A DNA stretch of 64,000 nt from Bacteroidota bacterium (GCA_016718875.1 JADKBL010000012.1:1-64000), one strand, 5' to 3'. Shown: positions 28,364-36,484, counted from the first letter of the stretch. Numbers and translations: made by a program. The notes: generated from the sequence alone by a model not told the origin.

Positions 28364-28960
28364 CTAACCTTTTTTTCTCTTTCTCTTCTCGATCTCATCC
28401 CTGATCGCAGCAGCTCTTTCATAATCTTCTGTTTTCACTGCTTCATCGATCATTTTATAAAGCTCATCATCAGTAAATGTGTCATACTTTGAATTTCCCG
28501 GTTCAAGAAGGCTGTCAACCGAACTGCCTGCCAGATCATCTGTATTTGACTGGCTTATAGTAATCCCGGCTTTATCAAGAATATCTTCGGTTATATAGAT
28601 TGAACATCCGAAACGTAAAGCAAGAGCAACAGCATCAGATGTTCGGCTGTCAAGTGAAATCTCCTTTTCTCCATTGTTGCAGATAAGTTTCGAAAAGAAT
28701 ACTCCTTCCTCGAGTTTATAAATAAATACCTCAAGAACAGAGATCCTGAACTCATCAGCAAACGTTTTGAAAAGATCATGGGTAAGCGGACGGGGAGGAT
28801 TCAGGCTCTCAAGCTTAATTACAATTGCCTGAGCTTCAAACCCTCCTATTATGATCGGGATCCTTCTGTCACCTTTCTCCTCTGTCAGTATCAGAGCGTA
28901 GGCGCCAGATTGTGTCTGACTATAGGAGATCCCCATCACCTTAAGCTTAACTCTTTTCAT
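28364..28960 (-). CDS. Bifunctional nuclease domain protein (DUF151) with C-terminal UVR motif
   Basis: 198 residues. Residues about 1-135 are a DUF151/BFN domain (YALILTEEKGDRRIPIIIGGFEAQAI, PRPLTHDLF, SLDSRTSDAVALALRFGCSIY). A polar linker (about 135-160) leads to a UVR-type helix hairpin, KMIDEAVKTEDYERAAAIRDEIEKR, as in UvrB/UvrC. DUF151-UVR proteins are common in Bacteroidota; nuclease activity is reported for plant relatives but the bacterial role is unsettled. Preceded by a TATATTTG box and a GCACCA/TGGTGC inverted repeat (28974-28995) in its leader. Confidence 0.85.
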   Translation of the reverse strand: MKRVKLKVMGISYSQTQSGAYALILTEEKGDRRIPIIIGGFEAQAIVIKLESLNPPRPLTHDLFKTFADEFRISVLEVFIYKLEEGVFFSKLICNNGEKEISLDSRTSDAVALALRFGCSIYITEDILDKAGITISQSNTDDLAGSSVDSLLEPGNSKYDTFTDDELYKMIDEAVKTEDYERAAAIRDEIEKRKRKKG

Positions 28961-29006
28961 ATCAATTAATTATGCACCAATTATTTACATGGTGCCCTAT
29001 TTCAGA

Positions 29007-29014
29007 CAAATATA
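29007..29014 (-). promoter_or_regulatory. Bacteroidota -7 box for the DUF151 gene
   Basis: Plus-strand CAAATATA reads TATATTTG on the minus strand, 47 bases before the start codon. No -33 element is seen at normal spacing. Confidence 0.5.
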
Positions 29015-29121
29015 AAGATAATAGAAGTAACACATGGATATCCAAACTTCTTTTTTATTAACACGGAATTAAAGAGGAATCGGTCACCTGAATCACCATA
29101 GTAAAAATATAACTCCATTGG

Positions 29122-29151
29122 TTTGGAAATTAGTTATTTTGTATATCTTTG
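29122..29151 (+). promoter_or_regulatory. Promoter of rplU-rpmA
   Basis: TTTG (29122-29125), an 18-base spacer and TATCTTTG (29144-29151) give a near-perfect Bacteroidota promoter. It predicts a leader of about 85 nt before rplU. Confidence 0.8.
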
Positions 29152-29159
29152 CAGTCCAA

Positions 29160-29244
29160 AATTGAATAAATCCGCCCGGGGCAGATGAAGCTATACCGTA
29201 TTATGACGTATACGCCTCACGGAGTAACATAAAAATGATAAAAA
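29160..29244 (+). promoter_or_regulatory. Candidate ribosomal-protein leader of rplU
   Basis: The leader is GC-richer than the surrounding intergenic DNA. It contains the stem CGTAT (29197-29201) / ATACG (29210-29214) within an outer CCGT...ACGG pairing, followed by GGAGTAAC. Such compact structures before L21 genes are often autoregulatory in other phyla. No covariance evidence is available to me. Confidence 0.35.
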
Positions 29245-29760
29245 ATGTACGCAATCGTAGAAATTGCAGGTCAGCAGTTTAAAGTTGAAGAAGGTAAAAA
29301 GATTTTTGTTCACCGCCTGGAAACAGAAGAAGGTGCAACTATTGAATTTGAAAAAGTTCTTCTGATCGATGATAATGGTAAAATTACCGTCGGGGAACCT
29401 GTGATCACTGATTATGTTGTCGATGGTCATGTTCTTGAGCATATGAGAGCTGATAAAGTGATTGTTTTCAAGAAGAAAAGGAAAAAAGGCTACAGGATTA
29501 AAAACGGACATCGTCAGAACATGTCGCATGTTGAGATAATCAGCATTGGACCAAAAGGTGCTCCTAAAAAAGTTGTCAAGAAAGCTGAGCCAAAAGTAAA
29601 AGAGGTTAAAGTTGCTGAGGAGAAAAAAGCTCCTGCAAAGAAAGCAGCTGCAAAGAAAGAAGAAGCTCCTGCAAAAAAGACAGCTGAAAAGAAACCGGCT
29701 GAGAAAAAAGCAGCAGTTAAAAAACCTGCAGCAAAAAAACCGGCAAAAGGAAAAGAATAA
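29245..29760 (+). CDS. rplU: 50S ribosomal protein L21 with Lys/Ala/Pro-rich tail
   Basis: 171 residues; the usual bL21 is about 100. The core (1-105) is typical: MYAIVEIAGQQFKVEEGKKIFV at the start, FKKKRKKGYRIKNGHRQ near the end of the fold. From about 108 on there is a 60-residue tail of repeated AKK, APAKK, EKKPAEKK and KKPAAKK units, highly basic and disordered, like the tails of histone H1-type proteins. The tail is in frame with the core and ends in a normal stop, so it is not a frameshift artefact. rpmA follows after 37 bases. Confidence 0.95.
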   Translation: MYAIVEIAGQQFKVEEGKKIFVHRLETEEGATIEFEKVLLIDDNGKITVGEPVITDYVVDGHVLEHMRADKVIVFKKKRKKGYRIKNGHRQNMSHVEIISIGPKGAPKKVVKKAEPKVKEVKVAEEKKAPAKKAAAKKEEAPAKKTAEKKPAEKKAAVKKPAAKKPAKGKE

Positions 29761-29797
29761 TAAACTGATTTAAGAAAAGCTTTAAAAATATAGAATT

Positions 29798-30058
29798 ATG
29801 GCACACAAGAAAGGGGCAGGTAGCTTACGTAACGGACGCGACTCACAGAGCAAAAGGCTTGGTGTTAAGCTATTCGGAGGCCAGGCAGCAAAAGCAGGCA
29901 ATATTATTGTCCGCCAGAGGGGAACAAAACACAACCCGGGACTGAATGTAGGCCTCGGTAAAGATCATACTCTCTTTGCGCTCATCGATGGTGAGATTGA
30001 ATTCAAGAGAAAGAAAGATAATAAGACCTACGTATCGGTAAAGCCGGTTACTGAGTAA
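29798..30058 (+). CDS. rpmA: 50S ribosomal protein L27
   Basis: 86 residues. N-terminus MAHKKGAGSLRNGRDSQSKR is diagnostic; the N-terminal arm reaches the peptidyl-transferase centre. No N-terminal cleavable extension of the Firmicutes kind. VGLGKDHTLFALIDG is the C-terminal family block. Co-transcribed with rplU. Confidence 0.97.
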   Translation: MAHKKGAGSLRNGRDSQSKRLGVKLFGGQAAKAGNIIVRQRGTKHNPGLNVGLGKDHTLFALIDGEIEFKRKKDNKTYVSVKPVTE

Positions 30059-30080
30059 CTTATTATTTTATAAGATTCAG

Positions 30081-30128
30081 ACTCCCGAAATTCTTTTCTG
30101 AAGCAGGAAAGCATTATCGGGAGTTTTT
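30081..30128 (+). terminator. Intrinsic terminator after rpmA
   Basis: ACTCCCGA (30081-30088) pairs with TCGGGAGT (30117-30124), followed by TTTT. A second stem CTTTTCTG/CAGGAAAG lies inside the loop. Confidence 0.75.
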
Positions 30129-30130
30129 CA

Positions 30131-30168
30131 TAATTTTGCCGCAGGCTTTTTAAAGCCTGCATTTTTTT
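30131..30168 (+). promoter_or_regulatory. serS leader: -7 box followed at once by a terminator-like hairpin
   Basis: TAATTTTG (30131-30138) matches the -7 consensus. Directly after it, GCAGGCTTT (30141-30149) pairs with AAAGCCTGC (30152-30160) and is followed by A and eight T. The hairpin thus sits at the predicted 5' end of the serS mRNA and ends 17 bases before its ATG. It may be a leader attenuator, a second terminator of rplU-rpmA, or both. No -33 element is clear. Confidence 0.55.
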
Positions 30169-30184
30169 TAATACATACCCGATT

Positions 30185-31459
30185 ATGTTAACAATTAACC
30201 AGATCCGCGAAAACAGGGAATTTATCGTTGAAAGACTTAAAGTAAAGAATTTTAATGCCGACGAGATAACAGCCAGAATCATACAGCTCGATGCCTCAAG
30301 GAGAGAAATACAGGTAAAAACCGACTCCATGCAGAATGAGATGAACAGAATCTCAAAAGAGATCGGTTCTCTGATGAAAGAAGGCAAAAAAGATGAAGCA
30401 GAGGCTGCAAAGCAGAAAACTTACTCACTCAAGGAGGAGATAAAGAACCTTTCTGAAAAGATTATACCAATAGAAAATGATCTTAAGAATGAGATCATCA
30501 AACTGCCTAACCTTCCGCATGAATCTGTTGCAAACGGGAAAAGCGCTGAAGATAATGTCCTTGTAAGGCAGGGCGGGTCAATTCCTGAAATATCCGATAA
30601 AGCTCTTCCTCACTGGGACCTCATAAAAAAATATGATATCATTGATTTCGACCTCGGGATAAAACTCACCGGAGCAGGATTTCCTGTTTACCTTGGTAAA
30701 GGCGCCAAACTTCAGAGGGCCCTTATCAGTTTTTTCCTCGATGAAGGTGTGAAAGCAGGCTACCGGGAAGTCATGCCGCCAATCATGGTAAATGAAGATT
30801 CAGGATTCGGAACAGGACAGCTTCCTGACAAGGAAGGGCAGATGTACCATGCAACACTCGATAACTTCTACCTGATACCTACGGCTGAGGTTCCTGTTAC
30901 TAATATTTACAGGGATGTGATATTGAATGCAGACGTTCTTCCAATAAAAAACATAGCCTATACTCCATGCTTCCGCAGGGAAGCCGGTTCATGGGGCGCT
31001 CATGTAAGAGGCCTCAACAGACTGCATCAGTTCGACAAAGTTGAGATAGTCAGGATAGACCACCCTGACCACTCCTACGAATCACTTGAAGAAATGGTGA
31101 ATCATGTTGAAAGCCTTGTTGCAAAACTCGGACTTCCATATCGTATAATACGACTTTGCGGAGGTGATATGTCATTCACTTCAGCTCTGACATACGATTT
31201 TGAAGTATGGTCTGCAGCACAGAAACGCTGGCTCGAGGTCAGCTCTGTTTCCAATTTCGAATCATTCCAGGCCAACAGGCTGAAATGCAGATTCAAGGAC
31301 AAGGGTGAAAAGCAGACGAGGCTGGCTCATACACTTAACGGAAGTGCTCTTGCTCTCCCCAGGATTGTGGCTGCAATACTTGAGAATAATCAGACTGAAG
31401 CTGGTATTAAAGTTCCGGAAGTTCTTATACCCTATACTGGTTTTGATATGATAAATTAG
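30185..31459 (+). CDS. serS: Seryl-tRNA synthetase
   Basis: 424 residues, class II synthetase. The N-terminal tRNA-binding coiled coil spans about 30-105 (basic/acidic heptads, MQNEMNRISKEIGSLM). Motif 2 is FRREAGSWGAHVRGLNRLHQF, with the serine and ATP contacts, and motif 3 is NGSALALPRIVAAILENNQ. Also diagnostic: TAEVPVTNIYRD and SSVSNFESFQANRLKCRF (variant of SSCSNxxxFQARR). It ends in TAG. Confidence 0.97.
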   Translation: MLTINQIRENREFIVERLKVKNFNADEITARIIQLDASRREIQVKTDSMQNEMNRISKEIGSLMKEGKKDEAEAAKQKTYSLKEEIKNLSEKIIPIENDLKNEIIKLPNLPHESVANGKSAEDNVLVRQGGSIPEISDKALPHWDLIKKYDIIDFDLGIKLTGAGFPVYLGKGAKLQRALISFFLDEGVKAGYREVMPPIMVNEDSGFGTGQLPDKEGQMYHATLDNFYLIPTAEVPVTNIYRDVILNADVLPIKNIAYTPCFRREAGSWGAHVRGLNRLHQFDKVEIVRIDHPDHSYESLEEMVNHVESLVAKLGLPYRIIRLCGGDMSFTSALTYDFEVWSAAQKRWLEVSSVSNFESFQANRLKCRFKDKGEKQTRLAHTLNGSALALPRIVAAILENNQTEAGIKVPEVLIPYTGFDMIN

Positions 31460-31463
31460 ATCC

Positions 31464-31494
31464 GGGGGATTAGCCCCCCTGCCCCCCCGAAGGC
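31464..31494. repeat. GC-rich hairpin between serS and the transporter gene
   Basis: GGGGG (31464-31468) pairs with CCCCC (31474-31478); a second C-run and GAAGGCGGG follow. Base composition differs sharply from the AT-rich surroundings. Could be a weak terminator or a dispersed GC-rich repeat. There is no T-run. Confidence 0.45.
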
Positions 31495-31505
31495 GGGTTA
31501 ACGCT

Positions 31506-32396
31506 ATGGATAAAACCAAATTATCATACATCTATGCCGGGCTGGCTGTCTTTTTCTGGGCCACAGTACCTACGGCATTTAAGATAAGCCTCGGCGAGCT
31601 GGCGATTCTTCCGATGCTGACTATTTCATCAGTTACTTCAGCTGCAGTACTCCTGGCTGTGGTAATAGCACAGAAAAAGACAGCATTATTGAAATTTTCG
31701 GATAGGAAGGAATTTCTGAACTCAGCAATTCTTGGTTTTATCAACCCCTTTGTGTACTACCTGATATTGCTCAAGGCTTATTCCCTGTTACCTGGACAGG
31801 TAGCCCAGCCTCTCAATATGATCTGGCCAATAATTCTGGTATTCCTCTCTGTGCCGATACTTGGACAAAAAATTGAAAAGAAGAGCTTCCTGGCCCTTTT
31901 CATAAGCTTCATAGGGGTATATGTCATATCATCACAGGGAAAGCTGTTTCAGCCCGGGAATGCGAATCTTACCGGTGTCCTGCTTGCCTCCGGAAGCTCT
32001 GTTTTCTGGGCAGTCTATTTCATCCTTAATGTCAGGGATAAGAGGGATGAAGCTGTTAAACTTCTGCTGAATTTTCTCTTTGGATCATGCTATCTTATTA
32101 TAGCTATGATCATTACAGGACAATGGCATACAGTGATAGGACTGAAAGGTGCAGCTGCATCAGTATATATAGGTATTTTCGAGATGGGCATCACTTTCCT
32201 TTTCTGGCTGAAAGCGCTGCAGATGGCCACAACTACAGATAAGGTCAGCAATCTTGTTTATCTTGCCCCGTTCTTTTCACTCATCCTGCTTCATTTCATC
32301 ATACATGAACCTGTATACTATACCACTCCTGTGGGGCTCTTGCTGATTATTTCAGGAATTTTTGTTCAGAATCACAAAACAAACCCTGCTCATTAA
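31506..32396 (+). CDS. EamA/DMT-family membrane transporter
   Basis: 296 residues with ten predicted helices in two EamA repeats (about 5-135 and 150-290). Family pieces: YAGLAVFFWATVPTAFKISL at the start, PLNMIWPIILVFLSVPILGQKI closing the first repeat, and LVYLAPFFSLILLHFII in the second. DMT proteins export or import metabolites and amino acids; the substrate cannot be inferred. Inner membrane. Confidence 0.88.
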   Translation: MDKTKLSYIYAGLAVFFWATVPTAFKISLGELAILPMLTISSVTSAAVLLAVVIAQKKTALLKFSDRKEFLNSAILGFINPFVYYLILLKAYSLLPGQVAQPLNMIWPIILVFLSVPILGQKIEKKSFLALFISFIGVYVISSQGKLFQPGNANLTGVLLASGSSVFWAVYFILNVRDKRDEAVKLLLNFLFGSCYLIIAMIITGQWHTVIGLKGAAASVYIGIFEMGITFLFWLKALQMATTTDKVSNLVYLAPFFSLILLHFIIHEPVYYTTPVGLLLIISGIFVQNHKTNPAH

Positions 32397-32400
32397 TCGT

Positions 32401-32408
32401 TATATTTG
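32401..32408 (+). promoter_or_regulatory. Bacteroidota -7 box for the S41 peptidase gene
   Basis: TATATTTG, 29 bases before the start codon. -33 element not evident. Confidence 0.5.
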
Positions 32409-32437
32409 CAACTGAATTAATTATATCTGTAATTCCG

Positions 32438-33736
32438 ATGAAAAAGTATATTATCCTGATTTATGTTTTGTCAGCTTTCATTCTATTCTCCTGCAAGAAA
32501 GATGAACCGGAACCTGTCGTTCCTCCAACAGCGGATGAAACAGCAAGAGATGATCTGTATAATATTATGAAATCATACTACCTGTGGGACAAGCTGATGC
32601 CTACAGTAACAAAAGAGACCTACCCGGGCCCCTATGAACTTCTGGAAGCAATGAGATATAAGAAGCTCGACAGGTGGAGCTATGTTCAGGACTATGCTGA
32701 TTATCTGAACCAGAGTCAGGCAATATTTGTGGGACATGGCATCAGAATTGGCCTTGACATTAATAATAAAACCCGTATTGCCCAGATCTACAATAAATCA
32801 CCGATGTATGCCCTCGGGGTAAGACGCGGATGGATCATTAAAAAACTCAATGATACAGAGCTTGCTCCTGTTTTCATGGCCGGTGACGGAGAAGCATATT
32901 ACAACCTCATAGGCCCTTCAACAGCGGGTGTTACTAATAAATTCCTCTTTCAGACTCCTGAAGGGAAAGACTCTACAATAACAACAACCAAAACACAATT
33001 CACTCTTAATACTGTACTTCATTACGATACTCTCCATCTTAAGACAGGAATCACAGGACACCTTGTTTTTGAACAATTTGTTACTCCTTCAAATGCAGAA
33101 CTTGAAACAGCCTTCGCCTTTTTTAAAGCAAACAACATCAATAATATAATAGTTGATCTCAGGTATAACGGTGGAGGTGATCTCACTGTATTGCAGAATC
33201 TCGCAGCACACATAGGTGGTTCATCAAAATTCGGAAAACCATTTCTCACACTGACCCATAATGAACAGCAGGCAGCCAGGAACAAAACTTATAATTTCGG
33301 GACTGTCACTTCGGCTGTCTCTGTTGGCAAAATGATCGCAATAACTACCCGTTCTACCGGATCTGCCAGCGAAGATCTAATAAACGGACTCAAACCTTTC
33401 ATTGAGATCAAGACTATCGGTGACACTACAAATGGCAAGCCGGTTGGTATGTATGGCTTCAAACATCTCTCCTCATACATGTACTGGCCCATCTCTTTTG
33501 AACTGCTAAATACAGCTGGTGAAGGTGATTTTTACGATGGATTCTTTCCTGAGAAATATGTTTCAGATGATATTACTCATGACTGGGGCGACAGAAATGA
33601 AATATGCCTTAAGGAGGCTATTTACCTCCTGGAGAATGGCTCTGTTTCTGCCAAGGGTTTATACGATTATCACCATTCTGTTCAGTTCAATGAAAGTCCG
33701 GAAAGGATCAATAATGCCTATTTTATTGAAAATTAG
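32438..33736 (+). CDS. S41-family (tail-specific protease-like) lipoprotein
   Basis: 432 residues. Lipoprotein signal with lipobox ILFSC (Cys about 19), followed by a Pro/Glu linker. A PDZ-like segment (about 95-165; SPMYALGVRRGWIIKKLN) precedes the S41 fold. VDLRYNGGGD (about 239) is the family oxyanion block, and the nucleophile Ser is probably in TTRSTGSASEDLIN. The usual Lys partner may lie in GDTTNGKPVG. Such lipoproteins cleave unfolded envelope proteins; the target is unknown. Confidence 0.83.
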   Translation: MKKYIILIYVLSAFILFSCKKDEPEPVVPPTADETARDDLYNIMKSYYLWDKLMPTVTKETYPGPYELLEAMRYKKLDRWSYVQDYADYLNQSQAIFVGHGIRIGLDINNKTRIAQIYNKSPMYALGVRRGWIIKKLNDTELAPVFMAGDGEAYYNLIGPSTAGVTNKFLFQTPEGKDSTITTTKTQFTLNTVLHYDTLHLKTGITGHLVFEQFVTPSNAELETAFAFFKANNINNIIVDLRYNGGGDLTVLQNLAAHIGGSSKFGKPFLTLTHNEQQAARNKTYNFGTVTSAVSVGKMIAITTRSTGSASEDLINGLKPFIEIKTIGDTTNGKPVGMYGFKHLSSYMYWPISFELLNTAGEGDFYDGFFPEKYVSDDITHDWGDRNEICLKEAIYLLENGSVSAKGLYDYHHSVQFNESPERINNAYFIEN

Positions 33737-33743
33737 ATAAATA

Positions 33744-34310
33744 TTGAAGCCACAACCCAGGGAACGGATAATTCTTGGTATCGACCCGGGAACCAGTATT
33801 ACAGGTTACGGCGTTATTAAGACATCAGGAACTATTCCGGAGCTGATCGCTATAGGATCAATTGATCTTTCAAAACTTGATGATCACTACGTGAAGCTCA
33901 AACACATTTTCGACCGGACAATCGGAATTATTGATGAATATCACCCCGATGAACTTGCAATAGAAGCACCGTTCTTTGGTAAGAATGTCCAGTCTATGCT
34001 GAAACTTGGGAGGGCACAGGGTGCTGCAATAGCTGCTGCCCTCACACGCTCTCTTCCGATTTTTGAATATGCTCCCAGGAAAATTAAAATGTCTATTACC
34101 GGTCAGGGAGCTGCATCAAAGGAACAGGTTGCAGCAATGCTGACCAACATACTCAAATTCAAACTCGGCGATACAAAGCTCGATGCCACCGACGGTCTTG
34201 CTGCTGCACTTTGTCACTTCTATCAGACAAACAACCCGGTTTTTGAGAAAAGCTACAACAGCTGGAAGGACTTCATGAACAAGAATCCCAAAAGGGTAAA
34301 AAAAACCTGA
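33744..34310 (+). CDS. ruvC: Crossover junction endodeoxyribonuclease RuvC
   Basis: 188 residues from a TTG start. This is the only usable start after the in-frame stop at 33738-33740, because the catalytic Asp in ILGIDPGTSITGYG begins only 9 residues later. The other acidic residues lie in LAIEAPFFGKNVQSMLKLGRA and DATDGLAAALCH. RuvC resolves Holliday junctions with RuvAB. It begins 7 bases after the S41 gene and converges on comF. Confidence 0.94.
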   Translation: MKPQPRERIILGIDPGTSITGYGVIKTSGTIPELIAIGSIDLSKLDDHYVKLKHIFDRTIGIIDEYHPDELAIEAPFFGKNVQSMLKLGRAQGAAIAAALTRSLPIFEYAPRKIKMSITGQGAASKEQVAAMLTNILKFKLGDTKLDATDGLAAALCHFYQTNNPVFEKSYNSWKDFMNKNPKRVKKT

Positions 34311-34313
34311 TGA

Positions 34314-35015
34314 TTATGCCGGGGCATAAGCAATTGCTGCCACGCTCACCTTTACACCTTCAGTTTTAAGAAGCTCATTTATACACGATTCCATTGTTGC
34401 CCCTGTTGTTATAACATCATCTATAAGGAGAATATGCTTCCCCCTGATCAGATCCGGGTCTTTAATACTGAAAATGCCTTCCACATTAACCCACCTTTCG
34501 TACCTCGAACGTTTGGTCTGAGTTGAAGATGAAACCGTTCTGATAACCGCTCTGGTATTTACCTGAATTCCTGTGGCTGCTGAAATTCCTTCAGCTATGA
34601 TCTCGCTCTGGTTGAATCCGCGTGAACGCTTCTTTGCAGGATGAAGAGGTACCGGTATTATCAAGTCGATTGATTCTGTAAAACCTGAAGATTTAAGAGA
34701 TAATCCATAGATCCTTCCCAGTTCAAAGCCAATCTCCTTTATTCCCTTATATTTAAGATTATGAATAAGATTTCTTATCCTGCTTCCTTTATTATAATAT
34801 GAGAAAGCAGCTGCTGATTCAATTTTACACCGGCCCCAGAAAATCTGTTCAACCGGATTTTCCCTTATGGTGTGATAATTGGTACGTGGAATGACCACAT
34901 AACATTCAGTGCAAATAATATTTTCATTCCGCAGTAAATGGTTACCACAGCCATAACATATGCGCGGAAAGAGAAGACTCAGAAAGTCATCCCACAAATC
35001 ATAAAGCCAATTCAT
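34314..35015 (-). CDS. comF: ComF family protein (phosphoribosyltransferase-like)
   Basis: 233 residues. The N-terminal zinc-finger Cys pattern is CYGCGNHLLRNENIICTEC (about 20-38). The C-terminal PRTase fold has the PRPP-binding loop HILLIDDVITTGATMESC (about 194-211) and PVPLHPAKKRSRGFNQSE. In competent bacteria ComF helps to take up or process single-stranded DNA; whether this organism is competent is unknown. Confidence 0.9.
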   Translation of the reverse strand: MNWLYDLWDDFLSLLFPRICYGCGNHLLRNENIICTECYVVIPRTNYHTIRENPVEQIFWGRCKIESAAAFSYYNKGSRIRNLIHNLKYKGIKEIGFELGRIYGLSLKSSGFTESIDLIIPVPLHPAKKRSRGFNQSEIIAEGISAATGIQVNTRAVIRTVSSSTQTKRSRYERWVNVEGIFSIKDPDLIRGKHILLIDDVITTGATMESCINELLKTEGVKVSVAAIAYAPA

Positions 35016-35054
35016 GCAGCGAGCAGAATAGGTATATTAAAATTAAACCTGAAA

Positions 35055-35447
35055 TTAAAGATTTTTGCTGATATTGGCAGCTATCTCCCTGAATTCTTCC
35101 GGGGAAAACTTCAGCTTTGGATTTTTGAAATTAACATCCTCCATGTTGTCCATGGGCACCAGATGAATATGTGCATGAGGAACTTCCAGACCAAGTACTG
35201 CCACTCCTATCCTGTTGCAGGGATAAGCTTTTTTTATTGCAGCGGCCACTTTTTTTGAAAAAACCATAATTCCCTCAAGGTCATTATCCTCAAGATCAAA
35301 CAGATAATCAATTTCCTTTTTGGGAACAATAAGTGTATGTCCTGCTTTTAACGGACTAATATCGAGGAAAGCAAAAAAACGACCATTCTCAGCCACCTTA
35401 TAGCATGGAATCTCCCCATTGATAATACGTGTGAATATTGAGGCCAT
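35055..35447 (-). CDS. HIT family (histidine triad) protein
   Basis: 130 residues. The histidine triad is HAHIHLVPM (about 94-102), and the N-terminus MASIFTRIINGEIPCYKVAE is typical of bacterial HinT-like purine nucleoside phosphoramidases. Probably hydrolyses AMP-linked compounds. Follows greA by 5 bases, a common Bacteroidota pair. Confidence 0.93.
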   Translation of the reverse strand: MASIFTRIINGEIPCYKVAENGRFFAFLDISPLKAGHTLIVPKKEIDYLFDLEDNDLEGIMVFSKKVAAAIKKAYPCNRIGVAVLGLEVPHAHIHLVPMDNMEDVNFKNPKLKFSPEEFREIAANISKNL

Positions 35448-35452
35448 CTGTG

Positions 35453-35926
35453 CTATATAGAAATTTCAACAATCTCGAACGGAATAATTCCCGAAGGGAC
35501 TTTGATCTGCACAACATCACCAACTTTTTTGCCCATAAGTCCCTGGGCTATAGGAGAACTGACAGCTATTTTTCCCTGCTTGAAATTAGCTTCACTTTCA
35601 GGAACAAGCTGGTATTCCATAACGCTGTTATTTGATTTATTCCTGATCTTAACTTTATTGAGAATACTTACTGTTGACTTGTCAATTTTCGATTCATCTA
35701 TAATTCTTGACCTGGCAACGATATCCTCTAGCTTGCTTATTTTCATCTCAAGCATACCCTGTGCCTCTTTGGCTGCAGCATATTCGGCATTCTCAGAAAG
35801 ATCGCCTTTATCCCTTGCTTCTGCAATCTGTCTTGAGATCATTGGTCTCTCAACTGCCCGGAGATTATCAAGCTCATCCCTGAGCTTCTGTAGACCGTCC
35901 TCTGTCACATAAATTACCTCTGACAT
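35453..35926 (-). CDS. greA: Transcription elongation factor GreA
   Basis: 157 residues from ATG at 35926 (MSEVIYVTEDGLQKL); the longer reading to 35953 runs into the leader terminator. The N-terminal coiled coil (about 8-75) with the acidic tip AEARDKGDLSENAEY enters the RNA polymerase secondary channel and stimulates transcript cleavage. The C-terminal FKBP-like domain has SPIAQGLMGKKVGDVVQI. Co-transcribed with the HIT gene. Confidence 0.95.
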   Translation of the reverse strand: MSEVIYVTEDGLQKLRDELDNLRAVERPMISRQIAEARDKGDLSENAEYAAAKEAQGMLEMKISKLEDIVARSRIIDESKIDKSTVSILNKVKIRNKSNNSVMEYQLVPESEANFKQGKIAVSSPIAQGLMGKKVGDVVQIKVPSGIIPFEIVEISI

Positions 35927-35944
35927 CTTTTCTCTGTTATATTT

Positions 35945-35983
35945 AAAAAACAAGAAGAATTCCGGCTTTTGCCGGAACTCTTC
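35945..35983 (-). terminator. Intrinsic terminator inside the greA leader
   Basis: On the minus strand GAAGA plus TTCCGGC (35983-35971) pairs with GCCGGAA plus TCTTC (35966-35954), loop AAAA, with one internal mismatch. It is followed at once by TTGTTTTTT. It lies between the predicted greA promoter and the greA start. Confidence 0.75.
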
Positions 35984-35987
35984 AACA

Positions 35988-36019
35988 CAAATATATAAAA
36001 ATAATATCTGAAAACCAAA
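35988..36019 (-). promoter_or_regulatory. Promoter of greA
   Basis: Minus-strand TTTG (36019-36016), 20-base spacer and TATATTTG (35995-35988) match the Bacteroidota consensus. Predicted leader about 55 nt. Confidence 0.7.
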
Positions 36020-36072
36020 TAAAAATACTGTTATAAAGTGTTTTACAGCAGTTTATTGCACAAAACCATTTA

Positions 36073-36420
36073 TCATTTGTACTTTTTTGCGCCCCTTTTG
36101 GTTCTTTCCTTGCTGCTCTTACGCTTTGCTTTATCCCGTGCAGCAGTTTCCTTCTTATTCTGTTTCATACGTTCCTGAACATCAGGTGTCTGTATCTCAA
36201 ATGATCGCTTCTGGGCCTCAATGCTACCATCTTTAATTGCTTCTTTCTGCTTTTTCTTCTTTGCATCGGCTTTCTTCTGAGCCTTTTTTGCCTTTCTGGG
36301 CTGCATGAGGTCCATCTCTGAAGCTGAAGCTGCAACTGCAGTAACTTCTGAACAAATACCTGCTCCTAATGAAAATACCAGAAAAAATATCAACAGTTTC
36401 CGGAAAACAAAATGTTTCAT
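36073..36420 (-). CDS. Small exported Lys-rich protein of unknown function
   Basis: 115 residues. N-terminal signal peptide (about 1-32, hydrophobic LLIFFLVFSLGAGICSEV). The mature part is extremely basic and low complexity (KKAQKKADAKKKKQKEA; ends KRGAKKYK), predicted disordered or helical. No family recognised. Codon use fits a real gene, and an exported basic peptide could bind LPS, nucleic acid or peptidoglycan, but that is speculation. Divergent from the Rieske-like gene. Confidence 0.65.
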   Translation of the reverse strand: MKHFVFRKLLIFFLVFSLGAGICSEVTAVAASASEMDLMQPRKAKKAQKKADAKKKKQKEAIKDGSIEAQKRSFEIQTPDVQERMKQNKKETAARDKAKRKSSKERTKRGAKKYK

Positions 36421-36454
36421 CTGATGGTAAAATAATAATTTAGCTGCATCACCG

Positions 36455-36484
36455 TTTGATTTAACTGGCCTATTGCTAATTTTG
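36455..36484 (+). promoter_or_regulatory. Promoter of the Rieske-like gene
   Basis: TTTG (36455-36458), 18-base spacer, TAATTTTG (36477-36484). Start codon 20 bases downstream. Confidence 0.75.

Noticed and set aside
28318..28422. Longer GH97 start at 28422
   Set aside because: It would overlap the DUF151 gene and put 35 charged residues before a clear signal peptide.
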